Assembly: GCA_902798815.1 (NCBI GenBank)
Contig: CADBYH010000009.1
Coordinates: forward strand, 1 to 54,719
DNA: 54,719 nucleotides
Source: an uncultured Erysipelotrichaceae bacterium
Lineage (GTDB): Bacteria; Bacillota_I; Bacilli_A; RF39; UBA660
Reading direction: 5' to 3'
A program made the position numbers and the translations under genes. The notes beneath the pieces were generated by a model, which saw only the letters and a program-made list of their open reading frames with translations, was not told the DNA's origin and did no database searches. Within the stretch, counting starts at the first letter, position 1. Every line of letters starts with the position of its first letter. Below are positions 15,153 to 24,190 of this stretch, in pieces.

Positions 15153-16083
15153 ATAAATTTAAAATAAATAATTCAAATTCATTATATGAGTCTGTATCAG
15201 TTGTCTTTATTCTTAAATCAATATCACTAAGCATCTTCATAATATTCAAGATTTCACTTTCAGAGTAATAACTGATTAATTCTTTAGTTTTCTTAATTCT
15301 AAATTCTTTTTCTCCTAACATATCAGCAATCTCTTTATTATTAAGATTACGATCATTAAGAAGCATAACCTGATATATATTTCTAAACTGAGAACCAAGT
15401 AACCCAATTATACTTAATACATCAAAATTATATTCTAGTAATTCTTTATATTCTTTTAGAGATTTCTTTTTATCTTTCTCACAAATACTTCTAGTAAGAG
15501 AAAATATTAAATCCTGAGAATCAACTAACTTTCTAGTAACCAGCTCATGAACATCATCTATCGTAATAGTCTTTTCATCTAACTTGTAATTCTTTAATTT
15601 TAAGCATTCGTTTTTTATCTTAGTAATATCTCCTTGACAGTAAAAATCAAGTTCATTAATTACATCTTGTTTAACAGAATATCCCTCTAATTCATTTTTT
15701 ATAAAAGCCTTTGAATTTATTTCTATACTTATATATTTACATTTCTTTTTTAACTCTTTACATATCTTAGTAGTATTATTTAACTTTTTTGCAAGTATAA
15801 TTAATAATTTATCATCCTGAGGATTATCAATATATTTTAATAAATGATCAAAGTCTTTCTTACAATCATCATATTTAATAAAATCAATATTTTTAACAAT
15901 AATAATCTTTTTATCTGATAAAAAATTATAAGTATCTAGATCTTCCAAAGCATGAGATAATTCTACTTCTTCTAAATCATATACTGATCTTTCTGCATCA
16001 ATAAATTTATTATCTTTAATAATTTTATTAATTTCATTATCAATTAAAACAAAGTCTATTCCTTCAAGTAAATAACTATTCAT
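15151..16083 (-). CDS. holA: DNA polymerase III delta subunit
   Basis: 310 residues, slightly shorter than usual (about 340). HolA opens the beta sliding clamp in the clamp loader. The three-domain outline is visible: an N-terminal alpha/beta domain (VLIDNEINKI; KKIIIVKNIDFI near residue 60; DDKLLIILAKKLNN near 95), a middle region ITIDDVHELVTRKL, and a C-terminal helical collar domain with IGLLGSQFRNIYQVMLL. Walker motifs are absent, as expected for delta. It is the last gene of the T-box operon and overlaps the end of alaS by 8 bases, so translation is probably coupled. Confidence 0.85.
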   Translation of the reverse strand: MNSYLLEGIDFVLIDNEINKIIKDNKFIDAERSVYDLEEVELSHALEDLDTYNFLSDKKIIIVKNIDFIKYDDCKKDFDHLLKYIDNPQDDKLLIILAKKLNNTTKICKELKKKCKYISIEINSKAFIKNELEGYSVKQDVINELDFYCQGDITKIKNECLKLKNYKLDEKTITIDDVHELVTRKLVDSQDLIFSLTRSICEKDKKKSLKEYKELLEYNFDVLSIIGLLGSQFRNIYQVMLLNDRNLNNKEIADMLGEKEFRIKKTKELISYYSESEILNIMKMLSDIDLRIKTTDTDSYNEFELFILNL

Positions 16084-18769
16084 TATTCTTAATAACCTTT
16101 TTAATATGAGATTCTATTTCATCTAACATATCAGAGGTTTTACCTCCACCTTGAGCAAATTTAGGACTACCTCCACCATTACCATTAGATGAAACTGATG
16201 CATCTTTAACAACAAGTCCTGCATTAACAAATGAATTACTTTTACAAATAAAGTTAACACTACCATCTTCTTTAACATTAGTAAAGAAGATAAAACCATT
16301 ATCCATTTCATTAATTAATGAATCAGCAATAGATTTAAGTATATTAACATCTTTATCTTTTAATCTCATAATAATTGCAGAAACACCATTTATTTCTTCA
16401 ATATGTTCTTTATAAATATCTAAATTTTGTAATACATTTTTTTCTTTAATATCATAATATTGTTTTTCTAATTCTTTTACTTCATGATGTACATATTGAA
16501 GTTCATTCTTATTATAAATAATATCTTTATATGAATTAGCAACATCATTAGTAATATCAACATCAAATTCTAATTTAATTCCTGATAATCTAGCTTCTTC
16601 TAAAATATCTTTTGCCTTCATCAATAATTTTATTTTTTCTTCATTATAAGGTCTAATAACTTCATATATACTTTCTTCTATTTCTTTACCAGTAACAGCT
16701 TCTATTCTATAGACATTACTTCCCTTAGATTCACATTTCGAAATAGCTAAAGGGCCAATTTCTTTAGTATTAGCAACATGTGTACCACCACATAATTCTA
16801 TAGATTTACCTATCTTAACAACTCTTACAGTATCACCATATTTTTCACTAAATAATGCCATTGCTCCCATTTGCTTAGCTTTCTCTAAAGGCATTATTTC
16901 AGTAGATACAATTAAATTCTCTGAAATCATATCATTAACGAATTTTTCAACTTCTAAAATCTTATCATCAATCATCTTACCAGAATAAGTAAAATCAAAT
17001 CTAAGTCTTTCATCATCAACATAACTTCCAGCTTGTTTAATTGTATTAGAAACTACTTGTTGCAAAGCATATTGTAAAATATGTACACTTGAGTGATTAC
17101 ATTCTATTTTCTTTCTTCTATCTTTATCAATAACTAATTCAACTTCATCACCAACAGTAATAACTCCATCTAGCAATCTAACTTTATGAATATTTTGACC
17201 ATTAGGCCCTTTAAATACATCAACAACTCTTGCTTTAAAATTCTTACCAAGAATCATACCAGTATCACCAACTTGACCACCAGATTCAGCATAAAAACAA
17301 GTTCTATCTACTGAAATATAAGTATCGTGATCAACAGTATTAATTCTTTCATCTTTTGTAAATATAGCTTGTACTTTACTTCTTAATCTATATAATCCAT
17401 AAACAAACTCTGATTTATCAGTATATTCAAGTAAAACTTTCTTTTGAGCAGCCATTGAAGTTTTATTCTTAGCACTCTTTTTAGCAAGTTCTTTTTGAAC
17501 TTCCATATATTTATCAAACTCTTCTTTAGAAACTTTAAATCCTTTTTCATTTAAATATTCTTCAGTAAGTTCAAATGGGAAACCATATGTATCATATAAT
17601 TTAAATGCATCTTCTCCAGAAATATAACCATCATTAGATTCTTCAACTAATTCTTTTAATCTTCTTTCTCCTTCTTCAAGAGTCTTCAAGAATAATTTTT
17701 CTTCTTCTATAACAGTAGTCTCTACAGATGCTCTCTTATCAAGAAGATATGGATAAGCATCTTTCATTACATCGACAACATCAGATACAATTTTATACAT
17801 AAAAGGACATTCAATTCCTAAAGATTTACCATATCTAACACTACGTCTTAATAATCTTCTTAATACATAACCTCTACCAACATTTTCAAAACAAGCTCCA
17901 TCTGCAAGAGCAAATACTACCGCTCTTATATGATCAGCAATTATTTTAAATTCTTTTTGACCAACATATTCAAAGGTAGATAACTCTTCTATATGTTTAA
18001 TAATTGGTTTAAATAAATCAGTATCAAAGTTTGAATCAACACCTTGGAAAATACAACACCATCTTTCAAGTCCTGCACCAGTATCTATATTTTTACTAGG
18101 TAATTCTTTATATTCACTTCTTGATAGACCTTCTTCAGAATTATATTGAGAAAATACATTATTCCAAATCTCAACATATCTTTCTTGTTCTTCATCATTT
18201 TTAAATAATTCTAAAGCATCATGATTAGGATCAAATTCTTCACCTCTGTCGTAGAATATTTCAGAATCAGGTCCACAAGGTCCATTACCAATCTCCCAGA
18301 AATTACCATCTAAAGGAATAATATGATCAGGAGATAAACCTTCCTTAATCCAATATTCCTTTGCTTCATTATCATCTGTATAAACAGTTACATATAATAA
18401 ATCTTTATCTATTCCAAAATATTCTTCACTAGTTAAAATCTCATAAGCATATTTTATTGCATCATCTTTAAAATAATCTCCTACACTAAAATTACCCATC
18501 ATTTCAAAGAAAGTCTGATGTCTCTTTGTAATTCCAACATTATCTACATCATTAGTTCTAATACATTTTTGAATATTAACAATTCTTCTAGAATCTGGCA
18601 CTTCTCTACCATCAAAATATTTTTTTAACGGAGTAACCCCAGCATTAATCCATAACAAACTATCATCATTAATTGGAACTAATGGAGCACTCTCATATTT
18701 TTTATGTCCATGTTTTTCAAAAAATCTAAACCAAGTCTTTCTAATTTCATCATGACTCATATATTTCAT
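16076..18769 (-). CDS. alaS: Alanyl-tRNA synthetase
   Basis: 897 residues, close to the usual 875. It charges tRNA-Ala. Class II motifs: HDEIRKTWFRFFEKHGH at the start, TNDVDNVGITKRHQTFFEMM (motif 2), and GRGYVLRRLLRRSVRYG (motif 3). The editing domain carries the zinc-binding pair HSSVH and CGGTHVA. The tail shows the C-Ala glycine-rich GNGGGSPKFAQGGG. The ATG follows AGGTGA by 6 bases, 2 bases after the stop of the kinase gene upstream. It is controlled by the alanine T-box leader at 19889-20043, through two small kinase genes. Confidence 0.97.
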   Translation of the reverse strand: MKYMSHDEIRKTWFRFFEKHGHKKYESAPLVPINDDSLLWINAGVTPLKKYFDGREVPDSRRIVNIQKCIRTNDVDNVGITKRHQTFFEMMGNFSVGDYFKDDAIKYAYEILTSEEYFGIDKDLLYVTVYTDDNEAKEYWIKEGLSPDHIIPLDGNFWEIGNGPCGPDSEIFYDRGEEFDPNHDALELFKNDEEQERYVEIWNNVFSQYNSEEGLSRSEYKELPSKNIDTGAGLERWCCIFQGVDSNFDTDLFKPIIKHIEELSTFEYVGQKEFKIIADHIRAVVFALADGACFENVGRGYVLRRLLRRSVRYGKSLGIECPFMYKIVSDVVDVMKDAYPYLLDKRASVETTVIEEEKLFLKTLEEGERRLKELVEESNDGYISGEDAFKLYDTYGFPFELTEEYLNEKGFKVSKEEFDKYMEVQKELAKKSAKNKTSMAAQKKVLLEYTDKSEFVYGLYRLRSKVQAIFTKDERINTVDHDTYISVDRTCFYAESGGQVGDTGMILGKNFKARVVDVFKGPNGQNIHKVRLLDGVITVGDEVELVIDKDRRKKIECNHSSVHILQYALQQVVSNTIKQAGSYVDDERLRFDFTYSGKMIDDKILEVEKFVNDMISENLIVSTEIMPLEKAKQMGAMALFSEKYGDTVRVVKIGKSIELCGGTHVANTKEIGPLAISKCESKGSNVYRIEAVTGKEIEESIYEVIRPYNEEKIKLLMKAKDILEEARLSGIKLEFDVDITNDVANSYKDIIYNKNELQYVHHEVKELEKQYYDIKEKNVLQNLDIYKEHIEEINGVSAIIMRLKDKDVNILKSIADSLINEMDNGFIFFTNVKEDGSVNFICKSNSFVNAGLVVKDASVSSNGNGGGSPKFAQGGGKTSDMLDEIESHIKKVIKNNE

Positions 18770-18771
18770 TA

Positions 18772-19323
18772 CTACTCACCTATTTCTACTAATATTTCTT
18801 TTAGTCTTTCTATAACATCGTCTTCTGTACCATTATTTAAAATATAATAATCTGCATAAGCAATAGGACCACCTTTATATAAATTTTCAATCTCACTTAA
18901 ATCTCTATATACAATTGCATCCTTATCAAAAGATCTATCTTTTCTTATAGCAACTCTATCATATCTTATTTTTTTATCAGTAACAACACACACTAATTTT
19001 AAATTAGGATGTCTTTCTATTAAATATTTATATTCATACCAAGAATATAAACCATCTAAAACAACATCGTTATCTTTAATTGCTTCTACAATTTCAGGCT
19101 CCAAGAACTTCGCATAACATTCTGGTCCATTTTCTTTTCTTAATTTTTCACGGAATTCTTTCTCACTTTTACCATCAGGAGTTCTCTCAATACCAGCTTC
19201 ATCCATTAATTTATATGTAATTCCGCCAAAATACAATTTTTTCCATTTATTATTTTCTAAATATTCAGTAACAACACTTTTACCAGACCCACTCATTCCT
19301 ACAACTGCAATTAATTTACTCAT
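18772..19323 (-). CDS. P-loop nucleotide kinase-like protein
   Basis: 183 residues with Walker A VGMSGSGKS at residues 8-16, and VVLDGLYSWYEYKYL as the strand-2/Walker-B-like element. VRKD-like lid residues lie in YDRVAIRKDRSFDKD. The pattern resembles dephospho-CoA kinase and DNMP-kinase-like proteins, but the exact substrate cannot be decided. It is the second gene of the alanine T-box operon, overlapping the first kinase by 4 bases (ATGA) and ending 2 bases before alaS. The tight coupling suggests cotranscription, though a link to aminoacylation is not shown. Confidence 0.75.
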   Translation of the reverse strand: MSKLIAVVGMSGSGKSVVTEYLENNKWKKLYFGGITYKLMDEAGIERTPDGKSEKEFREKLRKENGPECYAKFLEPEIVEAIKDNDVVLDGLYSWYEYKYLIERHPNLKLVCVVTDKKIRYDRVAIRKDRSFDKDAIVYRDLSEIENLYKGGPIAYADYYILNNGTEDDVIERLKEILVEIGE

Positions 19324-19874
19324 TCAACTCCACCCTCATAATTTTCTTCATTTCTAACAACTTCTAAAGCAGAAGTTTTTAAATCATCAATACCTTTATT
19401 AACAATAACATAATCGAAATCATGATATCTATCAATTTCTTTTTCTGTAATATGTTGTCTTTCTTCATCAGTTAATTGATCATCATAGTTATTTCTCTCA
19501 AGTCTAATATTAACAACATCTACATATTTTTTCTTAATACCTTCAAATTCATTAATATATCTGGCATCAGTAATAATAAAAGTATCAAAGAAATTACTTA
19601 ATATTTCTATATCTTCATACAATCTATTCAATAAGAAATCTTTCTTTCCTAGCTTTTCTCTTATTATTTCAGTACCCATTTTTTGTAAAAATTCTCTTGG
19701 TTTTTCATCATGAATTTCATCATATTCAAAATAATTTTTAGCATATCCATATAAAGGTTCTGTTATATGCATAACACATGGTTTATAACCATAATCCTTT
19801 AATTGTTCTCTTAAAAACTCCCCAAACGTATTTTTACCACTTTTAGCCTTACCACCAATAACATAAACTTTCAT
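19320..19874 (-). CDS. P-loop (deoxy)nucleoside monophosphate kinase-like protein
   Basis: 184 residues. The N-terminus VIGGKAKSGKNTFG (residues 5-18) is a Walker A loop of the GxxxxGK[NT] type found in phage-T4-gp1-like deoxynucleotide monophosphate kinases. TFIITDARYINEFEGIKK matches the strand with the substrate-binding Asp-Ala-Arg of that family. The C-terminal DFDYVIVNKGIDDLK is typical of the fold. Substrate unknown. It is the first gene behind the alanine T-box, with a strong AAAAGGAG ribosome site. It resembles its downstream neighbour in fold, so the pair may derive from a duplication. Confidence 0.75.
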   Translation of the reverse strand: MKVYVIGGKAKSGKNTFGEFLREQLKDYGYKPCVMHITEPLYGYAKNYFEYDEIHDEKPREFLQKMGTEIIREKLGKKDFLLNRLYEDIEILSNFFDTFIITDARYINEFEGIKKKYVDVVNIRLERNNYDDQLTDEERQHITEKEIDRYHDFDYVIVNKGIDDLKTSALEVVRNEENYEGGVE

Positions 19875-19888
19875 ATTTTATTCTCCTT

Positions 19889-20055
19889 TTCTATACAAAT
19901 AAAAGACCTTTATAGGAGGACAATTGTCCGGTACCATCCTATATTGGTCTCAATTAACATAACGGTCTCCCGATAAAACTCATAAGGTAGCTTCTAACAC
20001 CATTATTATTAACTTCCACCAAACGTTAACTCTCTCTAAATAATTAAATATTATA
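19889..20055 (-). promoter_or_regulatory. Alanine T-box riboswitch leader (with -10 box)
   Basis: Reading the minus strand, a TATAAT box (20050-20055) precedes a leader of about 155 bases. Stem I begins near AGAGAG. The specifier triplet is GCU (19991-19989) followed by A, in the context GAAGCUACC, and codes for alanine. The antiterminator core AGGAUGGUACCGG (bulge UGGUACC at 19936-19930) pairs through the GGAC/GUCC helix with UCCU. The competing terminator pairs AGACC and AUAGGA with UCCUAU and GGUCU, followed by UUUUAUUU. Uncharged tRNA-Ala should therefore switch on the kinase-kinase-alaS-holA operon. Confidence 0.88.
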
Positions 20056-20077
20056 CTAATCCTTAGTCATAGTTTTA

Positions 20078-21235
20078 TTATTCTACTTCTTCTTTTTTAA
20101 ATCTCTCCATAATATGAAATCTCTCATTAATAAATAATAAGAAAACTTTCCCAATCGCAATAACTGGCGTTGCGACAACCATACCTAATATACCAAAGAA
20201 ATGTTCAAAAATCAACAATCCAATCATTATCGTAACAGGATGTAATTTCATAGTATGTCCCATAATTAAAGGTTGATAGAAATTATTTTCAAGTAATTGT
20301 ACAACAACAATTGAAATTAATACACATAACCCTGTAATTGGTGAAATAGTAAATCCAACAATAACTGCAGGTATACCACCAATATAAGGTCCAAAATAAG
20401 GTATAATATCAGTTACAGCACAGAACAAAGCAAATAACATTGGTGCTTCCATACCAGCAAGTGTTAATCCTATAGACTGTGTAATAAATACAAGTAACAT
20501 TATTAATAAAACACCTTGTACATAACTTCTTAAAGAAGTATTTATTCTATTAGTAAGATCAAGATATCCATCTTTAAGTTTCTCAGGCATAGATTTCTTA
20601 ATAAGTTCATTAAACCTATGAAAATCATATAATAAATAAAATCCAACCATTAAACCTAATAAGAAATTAAATCCTCCACTAATAATAGCTTTAGAGGCAG
20701 TTAAAAGATATTTAGGCAAATCAGAAACAATACTCATACCAAAATCAGTAATAAAGGCAGTAATCTGTTTCTTTAATTTAACTATATTAATATAACCATT
20801 AGTATCAAATTTTTTAATTAAATTAAGGCAAAAATCAGTTAATTCTTCAAAAATTGAAGGAGCAGCCTGTACAAAATCTTTTATCTGAGATATCAATGAT
20901 GGTACAAACAAATAACCAATTAAAAATAACCCACCAATCAATAAAACATATACAAGTAAACATCCCAATATTCTAGGAATTTTCTTTTTCTCTAAACTAG
21001 TAACCATCGGTTCAAATAACCAAGCTATAAGTAATCCTATAAATATAGGTGAAATAACAACAAGTAATTCACTAATAAATTTAAATATATTCCATTCTTT
21101 AAATAAATATGTAGATAACAAAATTACCAATACTATTGTCATTACATAAAAAATAGTAATTAATTTCTTACCTGTACTCAAAATACGATTCAAACTAGTA
21201 TAATCAATTTTCTTATCTTCTTGTCTCTTAAACAT
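20078..21235 (-). CDS. AI-2E family / PerM-type membrane transporter
   Basis: 385 residues from the ATG behind AGGAGG with 7-base spacing; an upstream in-frame start 18 codons earlier has no ribosome site. The protein has about eight membrane segments in the PerM layout: two pairs at the N-terminus (about residues 15-75), a hairpin near 125-150 and a C-terminal bundle. The bundle carries the family signature DIIPYFGPYIGGIPAVIVGF and VVVQLLENNFYQPLIMG, with PVTIMIGLL. Family members have been linked to AI-2 export or sodium/proton antiport; the substrate here is unknown. It lies upstream of the T-box leader, which has its own -10 box. Confidence 0.88.
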   Translation of the reverse strand: MFKRQEDKKIDYTSLNRILSTGKKLITIFYVMTIVLVILLSTYLFKEWNIFKFISELLVVISPIFIGLLIAWLFEPMVTSLEKKKIPRILGCLLVYVLLIGGLFLIGYLFVPSLISQIKDFVQAAPSIFEELTDFCLNLIKKFDTNGYINIVKLKKQITAFITDFGMSIVSDLPKYLLTASKAIISGGFNFLLGLMVGFYLLYDFHRFNELIKKSMPEKLKDGYLDLTNRINTSLRSYVQGVLLIMLLVFITQSIGLTLAGMEAPMLFALFCAVTDIIPYFGPYIGGIPAVIVGFTISPITGLCVLISIVVVQLLENNFYQPLIMGHTMKLHPVTIMIGLLIFEHFFGILGMVVATPVIAIGKVFLLFINERFHIMERFKKEEVE

Positions 21236-21342
21236 ATCATAGCCTCCTATCAAATAAATTATAACACAAGACAAATAATCTTTAAACAATATATTTAGTT
21301 TTATTTACACAAAATTTATATTATAATAATTATGGTGATATT

Positions 21343-21918
21343 ATGAAAACAATATCTAAAAATATTGAAAACGAAATAATTATAAAGAATTCAAAATTCA
21401 TATGTAAATTAATAAGATTAAATAATAGTAATATTAATAGTATTTTAGAGGAAATAAAACAAGAGCATCCAAAAGCAACTCACTATTGCTACGGATATAT
21501 ATATGATAATATAAAACATTCATCAGATGATAATGAACCATCTAATACTGCAGGATTACCAATATTAAACGTATTAGAAAAAGAAAATATAAATCATATA
21601 ATAGCAGTCGTAATAAGATACTTTGGAGGAATAAAACTAGGTGCAGGAGGATTAATAAGAGCATATACTAAATCAGTAACAGAAGCATTAAAAAATGTAG
21701 AATATATAACTTTAGAAAAAGGATATAAAATATCATTAGAATTTGACTATTCAAATGAGAAAAATATCAATTATCTTTTAACTAATACAAATATTATAAA
21801 TAAACAATATGATAAAAATATATATTACGAAGTTCTAGTAAATAAAGAAGTATTAGAAAAACTAGAAAAATACAATCCAAAAATATTAGAAGAAACATAC
21901 ATAGAAAAACTCAACTAA
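21343..21918 (+). CDS. YigZ/IMPACT family protein
   Basis: 191 residues. The IMPACT domain signature is clear: FICKLIRLN near the start, HPKATHYCYGY, SSDDNEPSNTAGLPIL, and the core VIRYFGGIKLGAGGLIRAYT (residues 88-107). The C-terminal 70 residues form the smaller second domain found in bacterial YigZ. Some members bind ribosomes or nucleic acids; the bacterial role is unresolved. The gene is divergent from the PerM gene and convergent with the 21930 gene, sharing a terminator. Confidence 0.9.
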   Translation: MKTISKNIENEIIIKNSKFICKLIRLNNSNINSILEEIKQEHPKATHYCYGYIYDNIKHSSDDNEPSNTAGLPILNVLEKENINHIIAVVIRYFGGIKLGAGGLIRAYTKSVTEALKNVEYITLEKGYKISLEFDYSNEKNINYLLTNTNIINKQYDKNIYYEVLVNKEVLEKLEKYNPKILEETYIEKLN

Positions 21919-21929
21919 TGTTGAGTTTT
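21906..21929. terminator. Bidirectional terminator
   Basis: AAAACTCAAC (21906-21915), loop TAAT, GTTGAGTTTT (21920-21929). It lies between convergent genes ending at 21918 and 21930. Confidence 0.88.
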
Positions 21930-22823
21930 TTATTTATCTTCATAATTATCAAATTTACTAAGTAATTTTTTTAACTTATCAATATTATCCAAATTATAAA
22001 TAGCCCTGTCTTTATCAATACCATATATAAAATAAAACGATCTATTATTATTTTCATTATTATCTTCTTTTTCAAACAATTCATTAAGTAAATTCTTAGT
22101 CTCTGTAACTAACTTATTATTAATCTTTCTAGAATATACAATTTTCTCATCAGTAGTTCTCCCAACATCAGCATTAGAATGATATAATTTATCATATTTA
22201 ACTACTCTTTTATAATGAAGATCTACTATATAATAAATATCTTCGCGACTTCCATCACTTTGTACACTATTCCATTTTGTATCAGTAATAATATAATATT
22301 TATACTTTTCATTTTCAACATCAGTCACTAAAAAATAATCATCATTATAAATAATACTATTTAAAATTTTTGTTTGTTCAAAACTAAGCTTATCAACATC
22401 AATTTTAACCTTATAAGTTTTTTTATTCTTAAAAAAACTATTAATAAAATTAGTAACTTTAATCATATTATTATTACTAAACTCAATTTTATATTTATTT
22501 TTTGAAGAACAAGACTTATCATCACAATCACTTGTTTTAGTTGAAACAACTGAAACCTCATCATTAGCATTTTTTTTATATATATTATATAGAGTATCAT
22601 CTTTTTGATAAACCAAAGTATAAACACTTTCTTCATTAGTTACTTTTTTATGATTATTAGTATGTTTTTTATAAAAAACAAAGCCAAAATAAATACCTAT
22701 AAAAACTAATAAAATAATATTAATAATAATTATTATTGAAGAAATTTTAATGACTTTCTTCTCATTATCATTTATTTTTTCACCATTATTAATATTATTC
22801 TGATTAAAATTATCTTGATTCAT
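21930..22823 (-). CDS. Membrane-anchored protein of unknown function
   Basis: 297 residues. Residues 1-23 are Asn-rich and polar. One membrane segment follows (IISSIIIIINIILLVFIGIY, about residues 26-50), then KKHTNNHKK and a large extracytoplasmic domain of about 240 residues with mixed beta/alpha character. A Cys pair lies at SDCDDKSCSS. The C-terminus contains NRSFYFIYGIDKDRAIYN. No family was recognised. The start is supported by AGGGTG about 7 bases upstream. It lies downstream of tdk, separated by a terminator and about 40 bases, so it probably has its own promoter. Confidence 0.6.
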   Translation of the reverse strand: MNQDNFNQNNINNGEKINDNEKKVIKISSIIIIINIILLVFIGIYFGFVFYKKHTNNHKKVTNEESVYTLVYQKDDTLYNIYKKNANDEVSVVSTKTSDCDDKSCSSKNKYKIEFSNNNMIKVTNFINSFFKNKKTYKVKIDVDKLSFEQTKILNSIIYNDDYFLVTDVENEKYKYYIITDTKWNSVQSDGSREDIYYIVDLHYKRVVKYDKLYHSNADVGRTTDEKIVYSRKINNKLVTETKNLLNELFEKEDNNENNNRSFYFIYGIDKDRAIYNLDNIDKLKKLLSKFDNYEDK

Positions 22824-22860
22824 AATCTAACACCCTATAATAATAATATCATACAAATTA

Positions 22861-22890
22861 AAAAAAAGAAGAAAATATTTATTTTCTTCT
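22861..22890 (-). terminator. Terminator of tdk
   Basis: AGAAGAAAAT (22867-22876), loop ATTT, ATTTTCTTCT (22881-22890), with TTTTTT following on the minus strand. It overlaps the end of the tdk gene. Confidence 0.8.
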
Positions 22891-23466
22891 GTAAAATGAA
22901 TCTCTTTTCTTATAATAACATTTTGGACATAAAGATTCATAAGTAACTTCTTTTTCTCCATCTATAGCAACTTGTTCTCCATCAAAAACAAATTCTCCAT
23001 CAACCATTCTAGCATTAAGAGTTGCCTTAGCACCACAATCACAAATAGTTTTCATTTCTTCTATAGAATGAGCAAGTTGAAGTAACCTTGTACTTCCTTC
23101 AAATCCATTTGTATTAAAATCAGTTCTAAGACCATAACATATTACCGGAATTTCATTATCAACAACAATTCTCATTAAATCATCAATTTGCTCTTTCTTT
23201 AAAAATTGAGCTTCATCAACAAAAATACAACTAACTCCTGTAATATCTTTTAAATAACTATATAAATCTTCATTCTTTGAAATTAAATGATCAACTTCTC
23301 TTTCTAATCCAATTCTAGAAACAACCTTTTTATCACCTTTAGTATCAACTTTAGGTTTTAAAACTAATACATTCATATTTCTAGATTCATAATTGTGTAC
23401 TGTTTGTAATAGCAATGCAGTCTTACCACAATTCATTGCACCATATCTAAAATATAACTTTGCCAT
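22879..23466 (-). CDS. tdk: Thymidine kinase
   Basis: 195 residues, typical for type II thymidine kinase, which phosphorylates thymidine in salvage. Walker A is GAMNCGKTALLL (residues 9-20). The strand with the catalytic glutamate reads CIFVDEAQFLKKEQ (near residue 90). The zinc-binding lasso domain has CDCGAKATLNARMVDGE and the second Cys pair CPKCYYKK. The ATG follows GAGGG by 7 bases. It comes directly after the sporulation sigma gene on the same strand (34 bases). In Bacillus this position is held by sigG. Confidence 0.95.
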   Translation of the reverse strand: MAKLYFRYGAMNCGKTALLLQTVHNYESRNMNVLVLKPKVDTKGDKKVVSRIGLEREVDHLISKNEDLYSYLKDITGVSCIFVDEAQFLKKEQIDDLMRIVVDNEIPVICYGLRTDFNTNGFEGSTRLLQLAHSIEEMKTICDCGAKATLNARMVDGEFVFDGEQVAIDGEKEVTYESLCPKCYYKKRDSFYRRK

Positions 23467-23500
23467 TCTTAACCCTCCTGATTAAATATAGCACAAAAAA

Positions 23501-24190
23501 TTATGTATTTACAAGACATTTTAATCTTTTAATTACTTTCTTTTCAATCCGCGAAATATAACTCTGACTTATACCCAATTTTTCCGCTACTTCTTTTTGT
23601 GTATACTCATCACTTCCAAGTAAACCATACCTTAAAACCATTATTTCTCTATCTCTTGGTTTTAAATTAAGAATTTCTGAAATCATCGCCTTTTTATCAT
23701 TCTTATCCTCAATATTTTTACATATTAAATCTTTATCAGTACCAATAACATCTTCTAAATGCAATTCATTACCATCAGTATCATAAGATAAAGCCTGATC
23801 AATACTTACTTCACATTTTATTTTTTTATTCTTTCTTAAATACATAAGTATCTCATTATCAATACATCTAGATATATAAGTCGCTAATTTAATATTTTTA
23901 GATGAACTAAAAGTATTAATACCCTTAATTAAACCGATACTACCAATACTAACTAAATCTTCTAAATCAACTCCTGTATTTTCATACTTCTTTGCTAAAA
24001 AAACTACTAATCTTAAATTATGTTCAATTAACTTCTCCTTTGCAAAGTCATCCCCCTTATCCTTAAGATTAATATAGTACTCCTCTTCTTCACTAGATAA
24101 AGGTTCAGGTAATATATCAGTTGCTCCTACATAAAAAATACTACTTACTTTTACAAATAATCTTTTAAAATAATTAAATATTTTTAACAT
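23501..24190 (-). CDS. sigE: Sporulation sigma factor E (pro-sigma-E)
   Basis: 229 residues. An N-terminal hydrophobic/basic pro-sequence (residues 1-22) ends near FYVGATDILPEPLS, which aligns with the cleavage region of pro-sigma-E. Region 2 is present: LIEHNLRLVVFLAKKYENTG, DLVSIGSIGLIKGINTF and KLATYISRCIDNEILMYLRK. Region 4 ends LKPRDREIMVLRYGL, then KEVAEKLGISQSYISRIEKK. Sigma-E directs early mother-cell transcription in sporulation and is activated by SpoIIGA, encoded directly upstream and overlapping by 7 bases. The gene pair spoIIGA-sigE is diagnostic; the separate sigG that usually follows is not here. Confidence 0.93.
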   Translation of the reverse strand: MLKIFNYFKRLFVKVSSIFYVGATDILPEPLSSEEEEYYINLKDKGDDFAKEKLIEHNLRLVVFLAKKYENTGVDLEDLVSIGSIGLIKGINTFSSSKNIKLATYISRCIDNEILMYLRKNKKIKCEVSIDQALSYDTDGNELHLEDVIGTDKDLICKNIEDKNDKKAMISEILNLKPRDREIMVLRYGLLGSDEYTQKEVAEKLGISQSYISRIEKKVIKRLKCLVNT

